Positions 27,161-36,391 of a DNA stretch of 39,880 bases are shown here, one piece after another (the first letter of the stretch is position 1; each line of letters opens with the position of its first letter). The notes below the pieces were generated by a model. The model saw only the letters and a program-made list of their open reading frames with translations. It made no database searches and was not told the origin of the DNA. A program made the position numbers and the translations under genes. Origin of the DNA: Chlorobiaceae bacterium (GTDB taxonomy: Bacteria > Bacteroidota > Chlorobiia > Chlorobiales > Chlorobiaceae); assembly GCA_013334525.1 (NCBI GenBank), contig JAAXXK010000015.1, positions 1-39,880 on the forward strand. The letters run 5' to 3'.

Positions 27161-27185
27161 AGATCACCGTCCCCCTGCGCAGGTC

Positions 27186-29135
27186 TCACGCAAAAATTCC
27201 CTCCATCGGCACTATCGGCAGCGGCAAGGGTCGCAACGACTCCTTCGACGCGATGGCGTTGGCCGCCATTCGCCCGGTAAAGGCGGCGGCCTCCATCAGG
27301 AAGACCGGAGCCTCCGTGGAAACCCAATCGCCGGCAAGGAACAGATTCGGGTAAGGGGTCTCGATGCCGGGCCGGGAGGCGTGGTCGCCAGGCGCCCAGC
27401 GGGTGAAGTTCGACTGCATCATGAACAGCTCGTGCAGCAATCTCGCCTGCCTCGTTTCAGGGAACATCTCATGCAACTCCCGCAACATCGTATCCCTGAT
27501 CTCCGCTTCAGGCCGTATCTGCTCCGGTGCGATGGCGTAGGCATGAAGCTCCACGACACACCCGCCGCTCTTGCGCCCCCAACTGATGAAGGGCTCCTGG
27601 AAACTCGAATAGATGGTTATCGAATCGGTGTAGGTGTAACCCGAAACCGTGTAGAACGGATAGGTAGCCGAACTGAGGGGACGATCCAGCCATACCCGCC
27701 ATACCGCATAGGGATCGGCTTCGCCGAGTGAGTCCACCCGCTTTGAGAACTCCGGATTATCTGAAGGCAAGGTTTTGAACAGCTCACGTGTCCCGCGGAC
27801 GTTCGATGCCACAACGCAGTAATCGCAGGGCAGCGATGCCTCGGCAACGGAGGCTGGTGAAGGTATCCCGGCTGCATGTCGGAGCACGAGAGTGCCCCCC
27901 TCCTCGCTGACATCAAGCCTGGCTAGCGGGGCGTTCGGAGGACCCTCGAAGGGTCTTCCCAGCCCGTCGAACCGCCCGGCATGACACGGGCACAGGAACC
28001 CCTGCGATCCCGGGGCAGGAGCTACCGGACAGCCCATATGGGTACACCGGCCGTCATAGGCGACCCATGAGTCGCCGCGCCTTGCCACCAGCATCGGAAC
28101 ACCTTCGGAAGATTGCCGCTGCAACCATCCCGATTCGGGCACATCACTCTTGAGAAGGGTGGCGACCGGTGCCGCATCGGCATCTCCTGAACCGTCGAGA
28201 TGCACCGCGGCGACTATGCCGCCCTCTACGGAAAGCCCGGTGGATTTACGCCCCTTGAGCACCCGCACACCCATCGCCTTGAGCTTTCGTTCGAGTGGAT
28301 CGATCAGAGCGCTCATGCAGTCTCGCGTCGTGATCCTGAAGGAGAGCCCCTCGGGACTGCCCATGAAATAGAAGTGGAAATATCGCAGGGCCTCGGCGGC
28401 CGAAAGCACCTCCATGCGGTTCATGGTTGCATCGGAGAAGGGATGCAGCACGGTTTCGACAAAGGCCGGCAACACCTCGCCCCGACGACACCAGGTCATG
28501 AAATCGATATGGTCATAGTCGCGGAAGGTCTGGTCGTACCGGTACCTGAACATCTTCATGACCGGCAACAGTCCGGGGTAATCCTTCAGGAACGAAGCGA
28601 TATCGAGCCTTTTGGACTGCTGCACCACCGACATGATGTTGAACGGAAACAGTTTCGGCGTCTGTCCGAACACTTCAAGCGCCTTGCCGTTGAAGAGCAC
28701 AGGATAGCCTGGCGAAGCCCTGAACGCATCGTCACCGATTCCTGCCGAAGCCAGCATCTCGTTCAGGTTGTAGTACTGGTCGAAAAAACCATGAAATCCG
28801 TGCTCGACCGGAAAGCGCTGGCCGAGTGCCTCGATCTCCCACCCAGTCAGCTTGCCGCCGAGCGATGCGGAAGCCTCGACAAGGGTTACCTCGAAATTCC
28901 GGCGGGCCAGTTCAAGGGCCGCACTTATGCCTGCAAGCCCACCACCGATCACCACGGCCTTTTTGGGAACCTGGAGTTTTTCGGCAAGCGCCTCCTGCCC
29001 TTTACCTGCCGAGGGGTTGTAGTAGTGCTTCCTCGGCTGGTAATACCCGACAAAACCGGCAGTAGCTGCCGTCAAAACGCCTGCGCCCGCACCGGCACGT
29101 TTGAGGTAATGCAAGAGAAACTCACGTCGCTGCAT
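27186..29135 (-). CDS. crtU: Carotene desaturase/methylase CrtU-like flavoprotein with Rieske domain
   Basis: A 649-residue CrtI-family flavoprotein. The FAD fold begins VVIGGGLAGISAALELARR (61-79), with Glu87 for the ribose. The segments EHGFHGFFDQYYNLNEML (111-128) and FHFYFMGSPEGL (253-264) are characteristic of CrtU, which in green sulfur bacteria converts gamma- or beta-rings to aromatic rings of chlorobactene or isorenieratene. A Rieske 2Fe-2S domain is inserted at about 330-420, with CTHMGC (Cys364, His366) and CPCH (Cys382, His385). The N-terminus has a twin-arginine-like RREFL before a hydrophobic stretch (about 14-31), suggesting a Tat signal or anchor. The identity is by recalled family resemblance, and a different FAD-Rieske oxidoreductase remains possible. 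Confidence 0.78.
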   Translation of the reverse strand: MQRREFLLHYLKRAGAGAGVLTAATAGFVGYYQPRKHYYNPSAGKGQEALAEKLQVPKKAVVIGGGLAGISAALELARRNFEVTLVEASASLGGKLTGWEIEALGQRFPVEHGFHGFFDQYYNLNEMLASAGIGDDAFRASPGYPVLFNGKALEVFGQTPKLFPFNIMSVVQQSKRLDIASFLKDYPGLLPVMKMFRYRYDQTFRDYDHIDFMTWCRRGEVLPAFVETVLHPFSDATMNRMEVLSAAEALRYFHFYFMGSPEGLSFRITTRDCMSALIDPLERKLKAMGVRVLKGRKSTGLSVEGGIVAAVHLDGSGDADAAPVATLLKSDVPESGWLQRQSSEGVPMLVARRGDSWVAYDGRCTHMGCPVAPAPGSQGFLCPCHAGRFDGLGRPFEGPPNAPLARLDVSEEGGTLVLRHAAGIPSPASVAEASLPCDYCVVASNVRGTRELFKTLPSDNPEFSKRVDSLGEADPYAVWRVWLDRPLSSATYPFYTVSGYTYTDSITIYSSFQEPFISWGRKSGGCVVELHAYAIAPEQIRPEAEIRDTMLRELHEMFPETRQARLLHELFMMQSNFTRWAPGDHASRPGIETPYPNLFLAGDWVSTEAPVFLMEAAAFTGRMAANAIASKESLRPLPLPIVPMEGIFA

Positions 29136-29199
29136 GATGGTCGTCAGAGGGGGGGTTGTGGCGGATCGATCGCTTAATTCCTATATTTAACAATAATTG

Positions 29200-29216
29200 A
29201 AGGTTCCGCCAACCTT
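29200..29216 (+). promoter_or_regulatory. Small hairpin in the queG leader
   Basis: AAGGTT (29200-29205) and AACCTT (29211-29216) enclose CCGCC, 14 bases before the queG start. The function is unknown. It does not resemble a preQ1 riboswitch by eye, and its size is within what chance allows. Confidence 0.25.
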
Positions 29217-29230
29217 TCCTGCCCTTCACG

Positions 29231-30184
29231 ATGGATTACCTCCAGACACCCCTGAAAGAATCGGTCAGGCGTAAAGCCATGGAACTAGGCTTTCACGCCG
29301 TTGGATTCGCCTCCATCCGGCCGATGTACCAGGCGATGGAGCGCTTCAGGAAGATGATTTCCGAAGGCAGGCATGGTGAAATGGGCTACCTCGAAACCGG
29401 CATGGAGGCACGCGAAAACCCATCGATGCTCATGGCCGGTGCAAAAACCCTGATCTCGGTGGCCCTGCCCTGGCCGGCACGACCGAAACCTTACGACCCT
29501 CAGGGCAGCGTTTCAAGTCACGCGATCACCCAGGACTACCACCTGACAGTCGGCCAGCTCCTTCATGAACTTCTTGGGTTCATCCGCTCGAAAAGTGAAG
29601 TTCCGGTGGGCGGATTGGTTTGTGTCGACAACGCCCCGGTGCTTGAAAAAGCATGGGCAGAAGCCGCAGGAATCGGACGAACGGGAAAGAACACGCTGCT
29701 GATCGTTCCCGGCGCAGGCTCACGCATCTTCCTCGGCGAACTGCTGCTCGACCTTGCCATGGAACCTGACGAACCGCTCGAATTGGACCCATGCGGCACC
29801 TGCACGGCCTGCCTCGAAAACTGCCCGACAGGGGCGCTGACTGAAGCCGGACGGCTTGACGCAACCCGGTGCATCAGTTACCTGACCATCGAACTGAAAC
29901 GGGAATTTACCGAAGAGGAAGCCGCAATGACCGAAGCGTGGCTCTACGGCTGCGACCGCTGCACAGACGCCTGCCCGCACAACGAGGTAAAACCGGCTGA
30001 TTCTACAACGCTGTTCGCTCCGCTGGACGCGCTGGTGAACCTGACAGCAACAGATGCCCTGTCCCTGACCGGCTCAGGCTTCAGGAAGCTCTTCGCAGGG
30101 ACGACAGGAATGCGGCTTGGGCTGAGGAGGTTGAAGCGCAATGCGAGGGCGATAAAAGAAAGGGACGAAAAGGACATAAGGTGA
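29231..30184 (+). CDS. queG: Epoxyqueuosine reductase QueG
   Basis: QueG reduces epoxyqueuosine to queuosine in tRNA, using cobalamin and two 4Fe-4S clusters. Its features are DYH (102-104), VDNAPVLEKAWAEAAGIG (132-149) with the catalytic Asp133, the first cluster CGTCTACLENCP (188-199) with Cys214, and the second CDRCTDACP (241-249). At 317 residues it is shorter than the 380-residue Bacillus form, lacking the C-terminal HEAT repeats. Its last codons (ERDEKDIR, about 309-317) are not family sequence: they are encoded by the left arm of a nine-base-period inverted repeat (30163-30181). This suggests that the original 3' end was replaced or extended. queE lies 7 kb away. Confidence 0.93.
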   Translation: MDYLQTPLKESVRRKAMELGFHAVGFASIRPMYQAMERFRKMISEGRHGEMGYLETGMEARENPSMLMAGAKTLISVALPWPARPKPYDPQGSVSSHAITQDYHLTVGQLLHELLGFIRSKSEVPVGGLVCVDNAPVLEKAWAEAAGIGRTGKNTLLIVPGAGSRIFLGELLLDLAMEPDEPLELDPCGTCTACLENCPTGALTEAGRLDATRCISYLTIELKREFTEEEAAMTEAWLYGCDRCTDACPHNEVKPADSTTLFAPLDALVNLTATDALSLTGSGFRKLFAGTTGMRLGLRRLKRNARAIKERDEKDIR

Positions 30185-30244
30185 AGATAAAGCCATTCCC
30201 ACTCTTCATTTATGTCCTTTAAGTCCCTTATGTCCTTTTCGTCC
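30163..30244. repeat. Inverted repeat A of nine-base period
   Basis: Perfect 19-base arms at 30163-30181 and 30226-30244 are separated by 44 bases. The left arm is the last coding part of queG and its stop codon follows at once. The right side shows GTCC every nine bases at 30214, 30223, 30232 and 30241, with unit consensus near TTWWGTCCY. The structure lies between the convergent ends of queG and the FkbM gene, so it may serve as a bidirectional terminator. The 3' flank is T-rich (ATTTTCTTT). Confidence 0.8.
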
Positions 30245-30263
30245 ATTTTCTTTGTTCAGGTCC
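30202..30263. repeat. Direct repeat copy 1 flanking the FkbM gene
   Basis: A 62-base segment nearly identical to 31118-31179: the first 30 bases agree exactly and only about five differ in the rest. It contains the right arm of inverted repeat A and ends TTTGTTCAGGTCC. It begins 18 bases past the queG stop and ends eight bases short of the FkbM stop codon. Confidence 0.85.
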
Positions 30264-30271
30264 CTTTCTTC

Positions 30272-31003
30272 TCAAAATAATGGAGCGTTGACGGTCAACC
30301 CGCTGGCCACCAGTTTCTCTCTCGGCGCACAGAGGATATTCAACTGATCCATCACAAACATTTCATAGTCAAGCTCTTCAAACTGCTGTTTGAGCAGCTC
30401 CTTCTCAACCATCCAGTATTCGATCCAGCACCAGGGCCTGAACCGTCTGAGAGACTCGTGTGCTCCCCGGAGAACGTCGATCTCCATTCCCTCCACATCG
30501 ATCTTGAGCAGGTCGAGTCCCTGCAACCCGAGTTCATCGATTGTCGATAGCTGAACCGTTTCGTGAGCGACTATTTTCTCCTGGTCGACAAGGCTGACCA
30601 TCCCGAAATCCTGGGGCCGGCCATAATCTATTGCCGGAACCTTCAGCGCCCCGGAAGCTTTGCCCAGGCCGCAGTGATATACCCTTACGTTGTCAAGGTC
30701 ATTTAACGCAACACTCCCGCAAAGAGCATAATAAAGCATTCTCTGGACCTCGAAGGCATGGACGATGCCGCCGTTCTGCCTGATGGCATTGGCGATGGGA
30801 ATGGTCACAAACCCGACATTGGCGCCCGCATCCACAACGACGGGATTGCGGGGCAACAGTTTAACGATCGGCAGGATATTCCTTAATTCGTGCTCTATAT
30901 GGGTCGCCCCGGTTTTTATAAGGGCTTCAGCCTGATAATCGCAATGCCGGTTCACGATGAATTTGCCGTGAATGGAATCGAAAACGGTGAAGTTGTTAAC
31001 CAT
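30272..31003 (-). CDS. FkbM-family methyltransferase
   Basis: A 243-residue AdoMet-dependent methyltransferase of the FkbM family, which usually O-methylates sugars in surface polysaccharides or natural products. Motif I is VVVDAGANVGF (55-65), and DLLKIDVEGMEIDVLRGAH is the family's second signature. There is no signal or membrane segment. GC content is lower than the neighbours in sampled lines (42% from 30361, 52% from 30721). It is flanked on both sides by near-identical copies of a repeat, which suggests insertion as a cassette. The nearby TPR-glycosyltransferase gene may act on the same glycan; this is inference. Confidence 0.85.
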   Translation of the reverse strand: MVNNFTVFDSIHGKFIVNRHCDYQAEALIKTGATHIEHELRNILPIVKLLPRNPVVVDAGANVGFVTIPIANAIRQNGGIVHAFEVQRMLYYALCGSVALNDLDNVRVYHCGLGKASGALKVPAIDYGRPQDFGMVSLVDQEKIVAHETVQLSTIDELGLQGLDLLKIDVEGMEIDVLRGAHESLRRFRPWCWIEYWMVEKELLKQQFEELDYEMFVMDQLNILCAPREKLVASGLTVNAPLF

Positions 31004-31051
31004 GTGGGGCTTTCCTCTTTTAATGAACGAAACTCCAGGGTGGTACTTGAA

Positions 31052-31168
31052 GAAAGAAAGGGACCAAAAGGACTAAAAAAACCAAAGAGACATAAAGTCA
31101 AGAAAAGACAATTTCCTCTCTTCATTTATGTCCTTTAAGTCCCTTATCTCCCTTTGGTCCCTTTTCTT
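31052..31168. repeat. Inverted repeat B of nine-base period
   Basis: A second, longer version of inverted repeat A. The left arm carries GGAC-like units ending at 31064, 31073, 31082, 31091 and 31109, keeping a nine-base register. The right arm carries GTCC or CTCC at 31130, 31139, 31148 and 31157. The arms pair imperfectly from about 31054-31097 with 31122-31168. It lies between the 3' end of purH and the start of the FkbM gene, both on the minus strand. It may end purH transcription or form a long leader for FkbM. Confidence 0.75.
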
Positions 31169-31179
31169 TGTTCAGGTCC
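31118..31179. repeat. Direct repeat copy 2 flanking the FkbM gene
   Basis: The partner of 30202-30263 in the same orientation, 916 bases away. It contains the right arm of inverted repeat B and is followed by a long pyrimidine tract (31180-31199) that runs up to the purH stop codon. Confidence 0.85.
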
Positions 31180-31203
31180 TTTTTTTTCTTCTTTTCTTCA
31201 AAC

Positions 31204-32778
31204 TCAATGCTTGAAGTGCCGCATCCCGGTGAACACCATGGCAAGGTTGTTCGCGTCGGCTGCTTCGATCACCTCGTTGTCCCTGATCGATCCGCCGGGC
31301 TGGATGACCGCGGTCACACCGGCTTCGGCTGCTGCGAGCAGTCCGTCGGCAAACGGGAAGAAGGCGTCTGATGCGACCACCGAACCCCTGAGGTCAAGAC
31401 CCACTTCCGAGGCCTTCCAGCGCGCGATCTTCGAAGAGTCGACGCGCGACATCTGGCCGGCGCCCACACCGAAGGTCTGGCGGTTCTTGACGTAAAGGAT
31501 GGTGTTCGACTTGATGTGCTTGCAGATCTTCCAGGCGAACATGAGATCGGCCAGCTCCTCTTCGGTAGGCTGGCGTTTGGTCACCACCTTGAGATCCTCC
31601 CTGGCAACAATCCTGCTGTCGCGATCCTGGACCAGCATTCCGAACGGCGTGGACTTGAACTCCCAGCCACCCTTCGGCAGCGCCTTTTTCTGGAGCACCA
31701 GGCGACGATCCTTCTTTTTCATGAGCATCTCGAGCACACCCTCTTCAAAGGCCGGGGCGATGAGGATCTCGGTGAAGATCTCGTTGACCACCGTGGCCGT
31801 CTCCATGTCGAGCGGGCGGTTGAATGCTATGATACCGCCGAACGGAGCCTGGGTATCGGTCGAAAAAGCCCTGCGATAGGCTTCGGCAAGGCTCGAAGCC
31901 TGCGCGACGCCGCACGGGTTGGTATGCTTGACGATCACCACCGAAGGCTCCTGTCCGCGAAACTCCTCGATGATGCCGGCTGCGGCCGCGATATCGAGCA
32001 TGTTGTTGTAGGAAAGCTCCTTGCCGTGCAGCTTGTCGAAGATCTCGGCAAAAGAGCGGACGCCCTCGCCGTCGTTCATCTTGTAAAACCCTGCGTTCTG
32101 GTGCGGATTCTCTCCGTAGCGCATGTCGAGCTCCCTTTCGAGCCTGACGCTCATGGTGGCGGAAGCCTCCCGAGCCAGCCCCGCTGCACTCGCCATATAG
32201 GCCGCGATGGCCGTGTCATATTTCGAGGTCAGGGCGAAGACCTTGGCGGCAAGCGTAAGCCTGGTCGCCCTGGTGGTTGCACCCCCGTTGGCCTTCATCT
32301 CGCCAAGCACGGTTGCGTAATCGGCCGCGTCGGTAATCACGGTCACCGACTCGTTGTTCTTGGCAGCGCTGCGCAGCATCGACGGACCGCCGATGTCGAT
32401 ATTTTCGATAGCCTCCTCGAAAGTCACATCAGGCTTTGCAACCGTCGCTTCGAACGGGTAGAGGTTGACCGCCACCAGGTCGATGAACTCGATGCCGTTG
32501 TCCTGTGCCGCTTTCTGGTGCTCCGGATTTTCGCGCACTGCCAGCAGCCCTCCGTGGATTTTCGGGTGAAGTGTCTTGACCCTGCCGTCCATGATCTCGG
32601 GAAACCCGGTGATCGTGGAGATCGAGGCCGCGTCTATACCAGCGTCCTGAAGGGATTTAAGGGTGCCGCCGGTCGAAAAGATTTTGACGCCCATCGAGGC
32701 AAGTTCCCTGCAGAAATCGACGATGCCGGTTTTGTCGGAAACAGAAACGAGCGCCCGCTTGATGACAGGATCAGACAT
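31204..32778 (-). CDS. purH: Bifunctional AICAR transformylase/IMP cyclohydrolase
   Basis: PurH carries out the last two steps of IMP synthesis. The 524-residue length is typical. The N-terminal MGS-type cyclohydrolase domain begins [19 protein letters not shown] (9-27) with FSTGGT and [14 protein letters not shown]. The C-terminal formyltransferase domain has [30 protein letters not shown] with the catalytic Lys-His pair, and ends in GMRHFKH. Start ATG 32778 is preceded by an AT-rich region and no strong Shine-Dalgarno site. The gene is followed by inverted repeat B. It lies 4 kb from purN, with the TPR protein between them. Confidence 0.97.
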   Translation of the reverse strand: MSDPVIKRALVSVSDKTGIVDFCRELASMGVKIFSTGGTLKSLQDAGIDAASISTITGFPEIMDGRVKTLHPKIHGGLLAVRENPEHQKAAQDNGIEFIDLVAVNLYPFEATVAKPDVTFEEAIENIDIGGPSMLRSAAKNNESVTVITDAADYATVLGEMKANGGATTRATRLTLAAKVFALTSKYDTAIAAYMASAAGLAREASATMSVRLERELDMRYGENPHQNAGFYKMNDGEGVRSFAEIFDKLHGKELSYNNMLDIAAAAGIIEEFRGQEPSVVIVKHTNPCGVAQASSLAEAYRRAFSTDTQAPFGGIIAFNRPLDMETATVVNEIFTEILIAPAFEEGVLEMLMKKKDRRLVLQKKALPKGGWEFKSTPFGMLVQDRDSRIVAREDLKVVTKRQPTEEELADLMFAWKICKHIKSNTILYVKNRQTFGVGAGQMSRVDSSKIARWKASEVGLDLRGSVVASDAFFPFADGLLAAAEAGVTAVIQPGGSIRDNEVIEAADANNLAMVFTGMRHFKH

Positions 32779-32914
32779 GGGTAGGAAATTTATTTGAAAA
32801 TATGTGTAGCCATGGTAAAGGCGGAAGTTAAAAAATAATCCCCATTTTTTTTCTGTTCTCCTGAACGGCTCACCGAACGGGCGAACCTCCCATCCTCGCC
32901 CTCTCTGTTTCGGC

Positions 32915-35900
32915 TTATAACATCGCGATCTTCAGCAAATCCGCCCGGACTTTTTCGAACACCCTCGTCCACTCCCCTGGCGATTCCTGGCGATAGAGTT
33001 TCACGCACGGGTACCATGGGCTGTCATCCCTGCCGAGAAGCCAGCGCCAGTCAGGAGAGAACGGCAACAGCACCCATGTCGGTTTGCCAAGCGCCGCAGC
33101 CAGATGGGCGACGCTCGTATCGACGCTGATCACCACATCCATCAGCTCGCAAAGGGCCGCCGTATCGGAAAAGTCTTTCAGTTGATCCCCGTAATGGGCT
33201 ATCTCCACCTCCGATTGAAACGACGGCCGGTCGACATCCCTCACCTCTTTCTGGAGGCTCACATACTCAAAGCCGGGCGGCAGGATTTTTACCAGTGCCG
33301 AAAGCTGGATACTCCGGTTGTAGTCATTGTGATGCTTGGTCTGCCCGCTCCATACCAGACCGATTCGAGGCCTGACCTTCGGGCCTGTCCTGGCTGCCCA
33401 ATCAACAACCTTCGCCGGGTTGCTTGAAAGGTATTTCGGAGCTGATGGAATGGTTTCGACGGTCGTATTGAAAACCAGGGGAAAGCTCATAAACGGGCAA
33501 TGGTAATCGAAAGCAGGAAGCGCACTACCTTTTACGACAAACCCGGCGACGCCCTCGAGTTGCCGGAGCAGGTCAATCAGCGACTGTTCGGCCTCCACGA
33601 TCACCCGTACGCCAAGGGCCGAAAAATATTGCACATACCGGCAGAACTGGATCGTATCGCCCAACCCCTGTTCAGTGTGCAACAGAATGGTTTTTCCTTC
33701 AAGGGATTGGTTCCCAAGCCATAGCGGCTGGGCAAAGTTACGCACCGGCGAGGGGCAGTCCTTGACTTTCCATCTCCACTCGTAGAGTTCCCACCCTTTT
33801 TTGTATTCACCGGCCAGGAGCAGCACAAGCGACTTGTTCCAATTGGCTTCCGCATAATCGGGCCTGATCGCTATGGCATGGTCCAGGCTCTCTATGGCTT
33901 CATCCAGCATGTTGAGTGAATGCAGCGCCCCGCCCCGGTTGGACCATGCGTCTGAAAAACCGGGGTCGACCGCTATGGCTTGTTCATAACTGGCTATCGC
34001 AGCCTCGACCTGATGAAGCTCCTTGAACGAAACTCCCCTGTTGGACCAGACCACCGCATCATTGTGCCCCGCCGCTATCGCCTTTTCGTAACTCTCTATC
34101 GCCGCTTCGTATTGTTTCAGTTTCTGGAGCGCAACCCCCCGATTGTAGAAGGCTACACCATGATCCGGCCTGATTGCTGTCGCCAGTTCGTAATTAACTA
34201 TGGCAGCTTCGAACTCATCACTCAAATAGAGGCTGTTGGCCTTGTTGTAGTATGCATCCGCATAATTGGGCTGAAGAGCGATCGCCCGGTCATAACTCGC
34301 TATCGCGGCCGCCGATCGACCGAGGTCATGCAGCGCGAGCCCCCTGTTGCTCCAGGCCGAAACGTAACCGGGCCGAAGCCTTTCCGCCAGGTCATAGCTG
34401 GCTATGGCCGCCTCCAGCTGCCTCATTTGCTGTAACGCAACTCCCCTGTGGAAATAGAAATCGGCATTGTAGGGATAAAGGTCTATCGCCCGATTGATAA
34501 AATCGAGAGCGCGCTGGTAGTCGCCTGATTGCATTGCCATGACTCCCAGGTGATGATAAACCTCAAACCGGTTTGGCTGAAGTTCAAGAACCTGCGAAAA
34601 GAGCGATTGAGCCTCGAATGCTTGCCCCTCATTCTTGAATGCAAGCGCCTGCTGAAAAAGCGCCTCACCCCTTTCGGAGACCGGATCCGGCACGAACTCC
34701 TGGTCAAGGTTGCCCACGAATTCAAGCAGATCAGCCCTGACCCGCTCAAATACATTCGGCCAATAACCAACGGTTTCCTGCCGATAGAGCCTGATGGTCG
34801 GATACCATGGAGAGTCATCCCTGTCGAGCAGCCAGCGCCAATCCGGGCTGAACGGAGTCAAAACCCAGGTCAGTCTGCCAAGGGCTGCGTTCAGGTGAAC
34901 GACGGCCGTATCGATGCTGATGACCAGATCCATCAGGTCACACAGGGCTGCCGTATCGGAAAAATCTTTCAGGGCGCTGCCGAAATGCACGATGTTACCG
35001 GAAGATTGCAGGGTTGCGCGGTCAGCCTCCCTCACCTCTTTCTGAAGGCTCACATACTGGAATCCGGAAGGCAGCATATTCAACAGTGAAGCAAGCGGCA
35101 CGCTTCGATTGTAGTCATTGTTATGCTTCTGGTCGCCGCTCCACACCAGCCCGATTCTCGGCCTCTGCTTCGGACCAAGCCTCAAGCCCCATTCAGCAAC
35201 CTTTTGCGGGTCGCTTGACAGGTATTTCAACGAGGAGGGAATGGTTTCGATGGTCGTATGGAATGCCAGGGGAAGGCTCATCAACGGGCAATGAAGATCA
35301 AAAGCAGGAAGAGCACTGCCTTTTACCACCAACTCCGCAACACCTTCAAGCTGTTTAAGCAGGTCGAACTGAACCCGGTCGACCTCCATGATCACCCTGG
35401 CGCCGAGATCGGCTACAAGCTTCGCATAACGACAGAACTGGATCGTATCGCCGTAGCCCTGTTCGCTGTGCAGGAGAATGGTTTTGCCCGCTATAGGGAG
35501 ATCGCCAAGCCATAGCTCCTGCGTGAAATTCCGGTCGGGGAGACGAAAATCGTTCGTTTTCCATCGCCACTCATACAACGCCCATCCATTCTTGAAATCG
35601 CCACCAAGCAGCAACGCCATTGCCTTGTTCAGATAGCCTACGAACAGATCGGGCCTGATCGATACCGCCTTTTCGAAACTCGCTATCGCCGCATCCAGGG
35701 CATTGCACCCCTGCAGTGCCAGGCCGCGGTTGAACCAGGCTTCAGCATAGTCGGGCCTGATGGAAATCGCCCTGTCGTAACTCGCTATCGCTGCATCGAC
35801 CTGATTCAGGCGCTTCAGCATGTTGCCCCGGTTGGACCACGCATCGGGAAAATCGGGGCTGATCGATATCGCCTTTTCATAACTCGCTATCGCCGCATCG

Positions 35901-36391
35901 ATATTGCCGATCTCCTGCAGCGCAAGGCCGCGGTTGTACCATACATGCGCAAAATCCTGCCTGAACGATATAGCCTTGTCATAACTGGCTATGGCCGCGT
36001 CCTTCCTGTTCAGGTCCTTCAGCGCGTTACCCCTGTTGGACCATGCCTCAGGAAAATCGGGCTTGATCGATATCGCCTTTTCATAACTGGTTATGGCCTC
36101 TTCCAACTGATTGAGCCCCTGCAGGGCGAGTCCCCGGTTGAAATGGAACGCCGCATCAACTGGCTGAAAAGCTATGGCCCGATCGATGAAATCAACTGCC
36201 CGCCGGAAATCCCGTTGCTGGTATGCGATAATGCCAAGGAAATGAAGCGCCTCAAAGTGATCCGGCCTTATAGCGACTATCTCGTCAAGGAGCACCCCGG
36301 CCTGGCTGGGCTGGCCACTCTCAATATTTGCCATTGCCTGCCTGTACAGGGCGGCGACACGATCGCCGGCATGCTTGGGAATTGATTCCAT
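32915..36391 (-). CDS. Tandem TPR-glycosyltransferase protein with two TPR and two GT units
   Basis: A 1158-residue protein made of one architecture twice. Unit 1 has seven or so TPRs (about 13-265, units such as [19 protein letters not shown]) and a GT-B-like domain (about 266-555). Unit 2 repeats this (TPRs about 575-862, GT about 863-1155), offset by 597 residues. Both GT domains have G-W-x-LYEWRWK, [19 protein letters not shown] and S-x-DT-x-x-x-HL-x-AALG, a pattern like family 9 (heptosyltransferase) enzymes. The two GT domains look roughly 65% identical by eye. There is no signal peptide or membrane segment. The likely role is glycosylation of protein or surface glycan; the TPR-GT layout recalls O-GlcNAc transferase, but the GT family differs. 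Confidence 0.85.
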   Translation of the reverse strand: MESIPKHAGDRVAALYRQAMANIESGQPSQAGVLLDEIVAIRPDHFEALHFLGIIAYQQRDFRRAVDFIDRAIAFQPVDAAFHFNRGLALQGLNQLEEAITSYEKAISIKPDFPEAWSNRGNALKDLNRKDAAIASYDKAISFRQDFAHVWYNRGLALQEIGNIDAAIASYEKAISISPDFPDAWSNRGNMLKRLNQVDAAIASYDRAISIRPDYAEAWFNRGLALQGCNALDAAIASFEKAVSIRPDLFVGYLNKAMALLLGGDFKNGWALYEWRWKTNDFRLPDRNFTQELWLGDLPIAGKTILLHSEQGYGDTIQFCRYAKLVADLGARVIMEVDRVQFDLLKQLEGVAELVVKGSALPAFDLHCPLMSLPLAFHTTIETIPSSLKYLSSDPQKVAEWGLRLGPKQRPRIGLVWSGDQKHNNDYNRSVPLASLLNMLPSGFQYVSLQKEVREADRATLQSSGNIVHFGSALKDFSDTAALCDLMDLVISIDTAVVHLNAALGRLTWVLTPFSPDWRWLLDRDDSPWYPTIRLYRQETVGYWPNVFERVRADLLEFVGNLDQEFVPDPVSERGEALFQQALAFKNEGQAFEAQSLFSQVLELQPNRFEVYHHLGVMAMQSGDYQRALDFINRAIDLYPYNADFYFHRGVALQQMRQLEAAIASYDLAERLRPGYVSAWSNRGLALHDLGRSAAAIASYDRAIALQPNYADAYYNKANSLYLSDEFEAAIVNYELATAIRPDHGVAFYNRGVALQKLKQYEAAIESYEKAIAAGHNDAVVWSNRGVSFKELHQVEAAIASYEQAIAVDPGFSDAWSNRGGALHSLNMLDEAIESLDHAIAIRPDYAEANWNKSLVLLLAGEYKKGWELYEWRWKVKDCPSPVRNFAQPLWLGNQSLEGKTILLHTEQGLGDTIQFCRYVQYFSALGVRVIVEAEQSLIDLLRQLEGVAGFVVKGSALPAFDYHCPFMSFPLVFNTTVETIPSAPKYLSSNPAKVVDWAARTGPKVRPRIGLVWSGQTKHHNDYNRSIQLSALVKILPPGFEYVSLQKEVRDVDRPSFQSEVEIAHYGDQLKDFSDTAALCELMDVVISVDTSVAHLAAALGKPTWVLLPFSPDWRWLLGRDDSPWYPCVKLYRQESPGEWTRVFEKVRADLLKIAML

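Noticed and set aside
27174..27183. Ten-base palindrome CCTGCGCAGG between convergent genes
   Set aside because: No loop or T tract, so not a convincing terminator; probably chance in GC-rich DNA.
28200..29177. 325-codon plus-strand frame
   Set aside because: Antisense to the CrtU-like gene; no family resemblance.
30163..31168. Possible CRISPR array
   Set aside because: The unit is nine bases with no unique spacers, arranged as inverted arms; no cas gene is present.
31516..32784. 422-codon plus-strand frame
   Set aside because: Antisense to purH; long antisense frames are expected in GC-rich genes with biased third positions.
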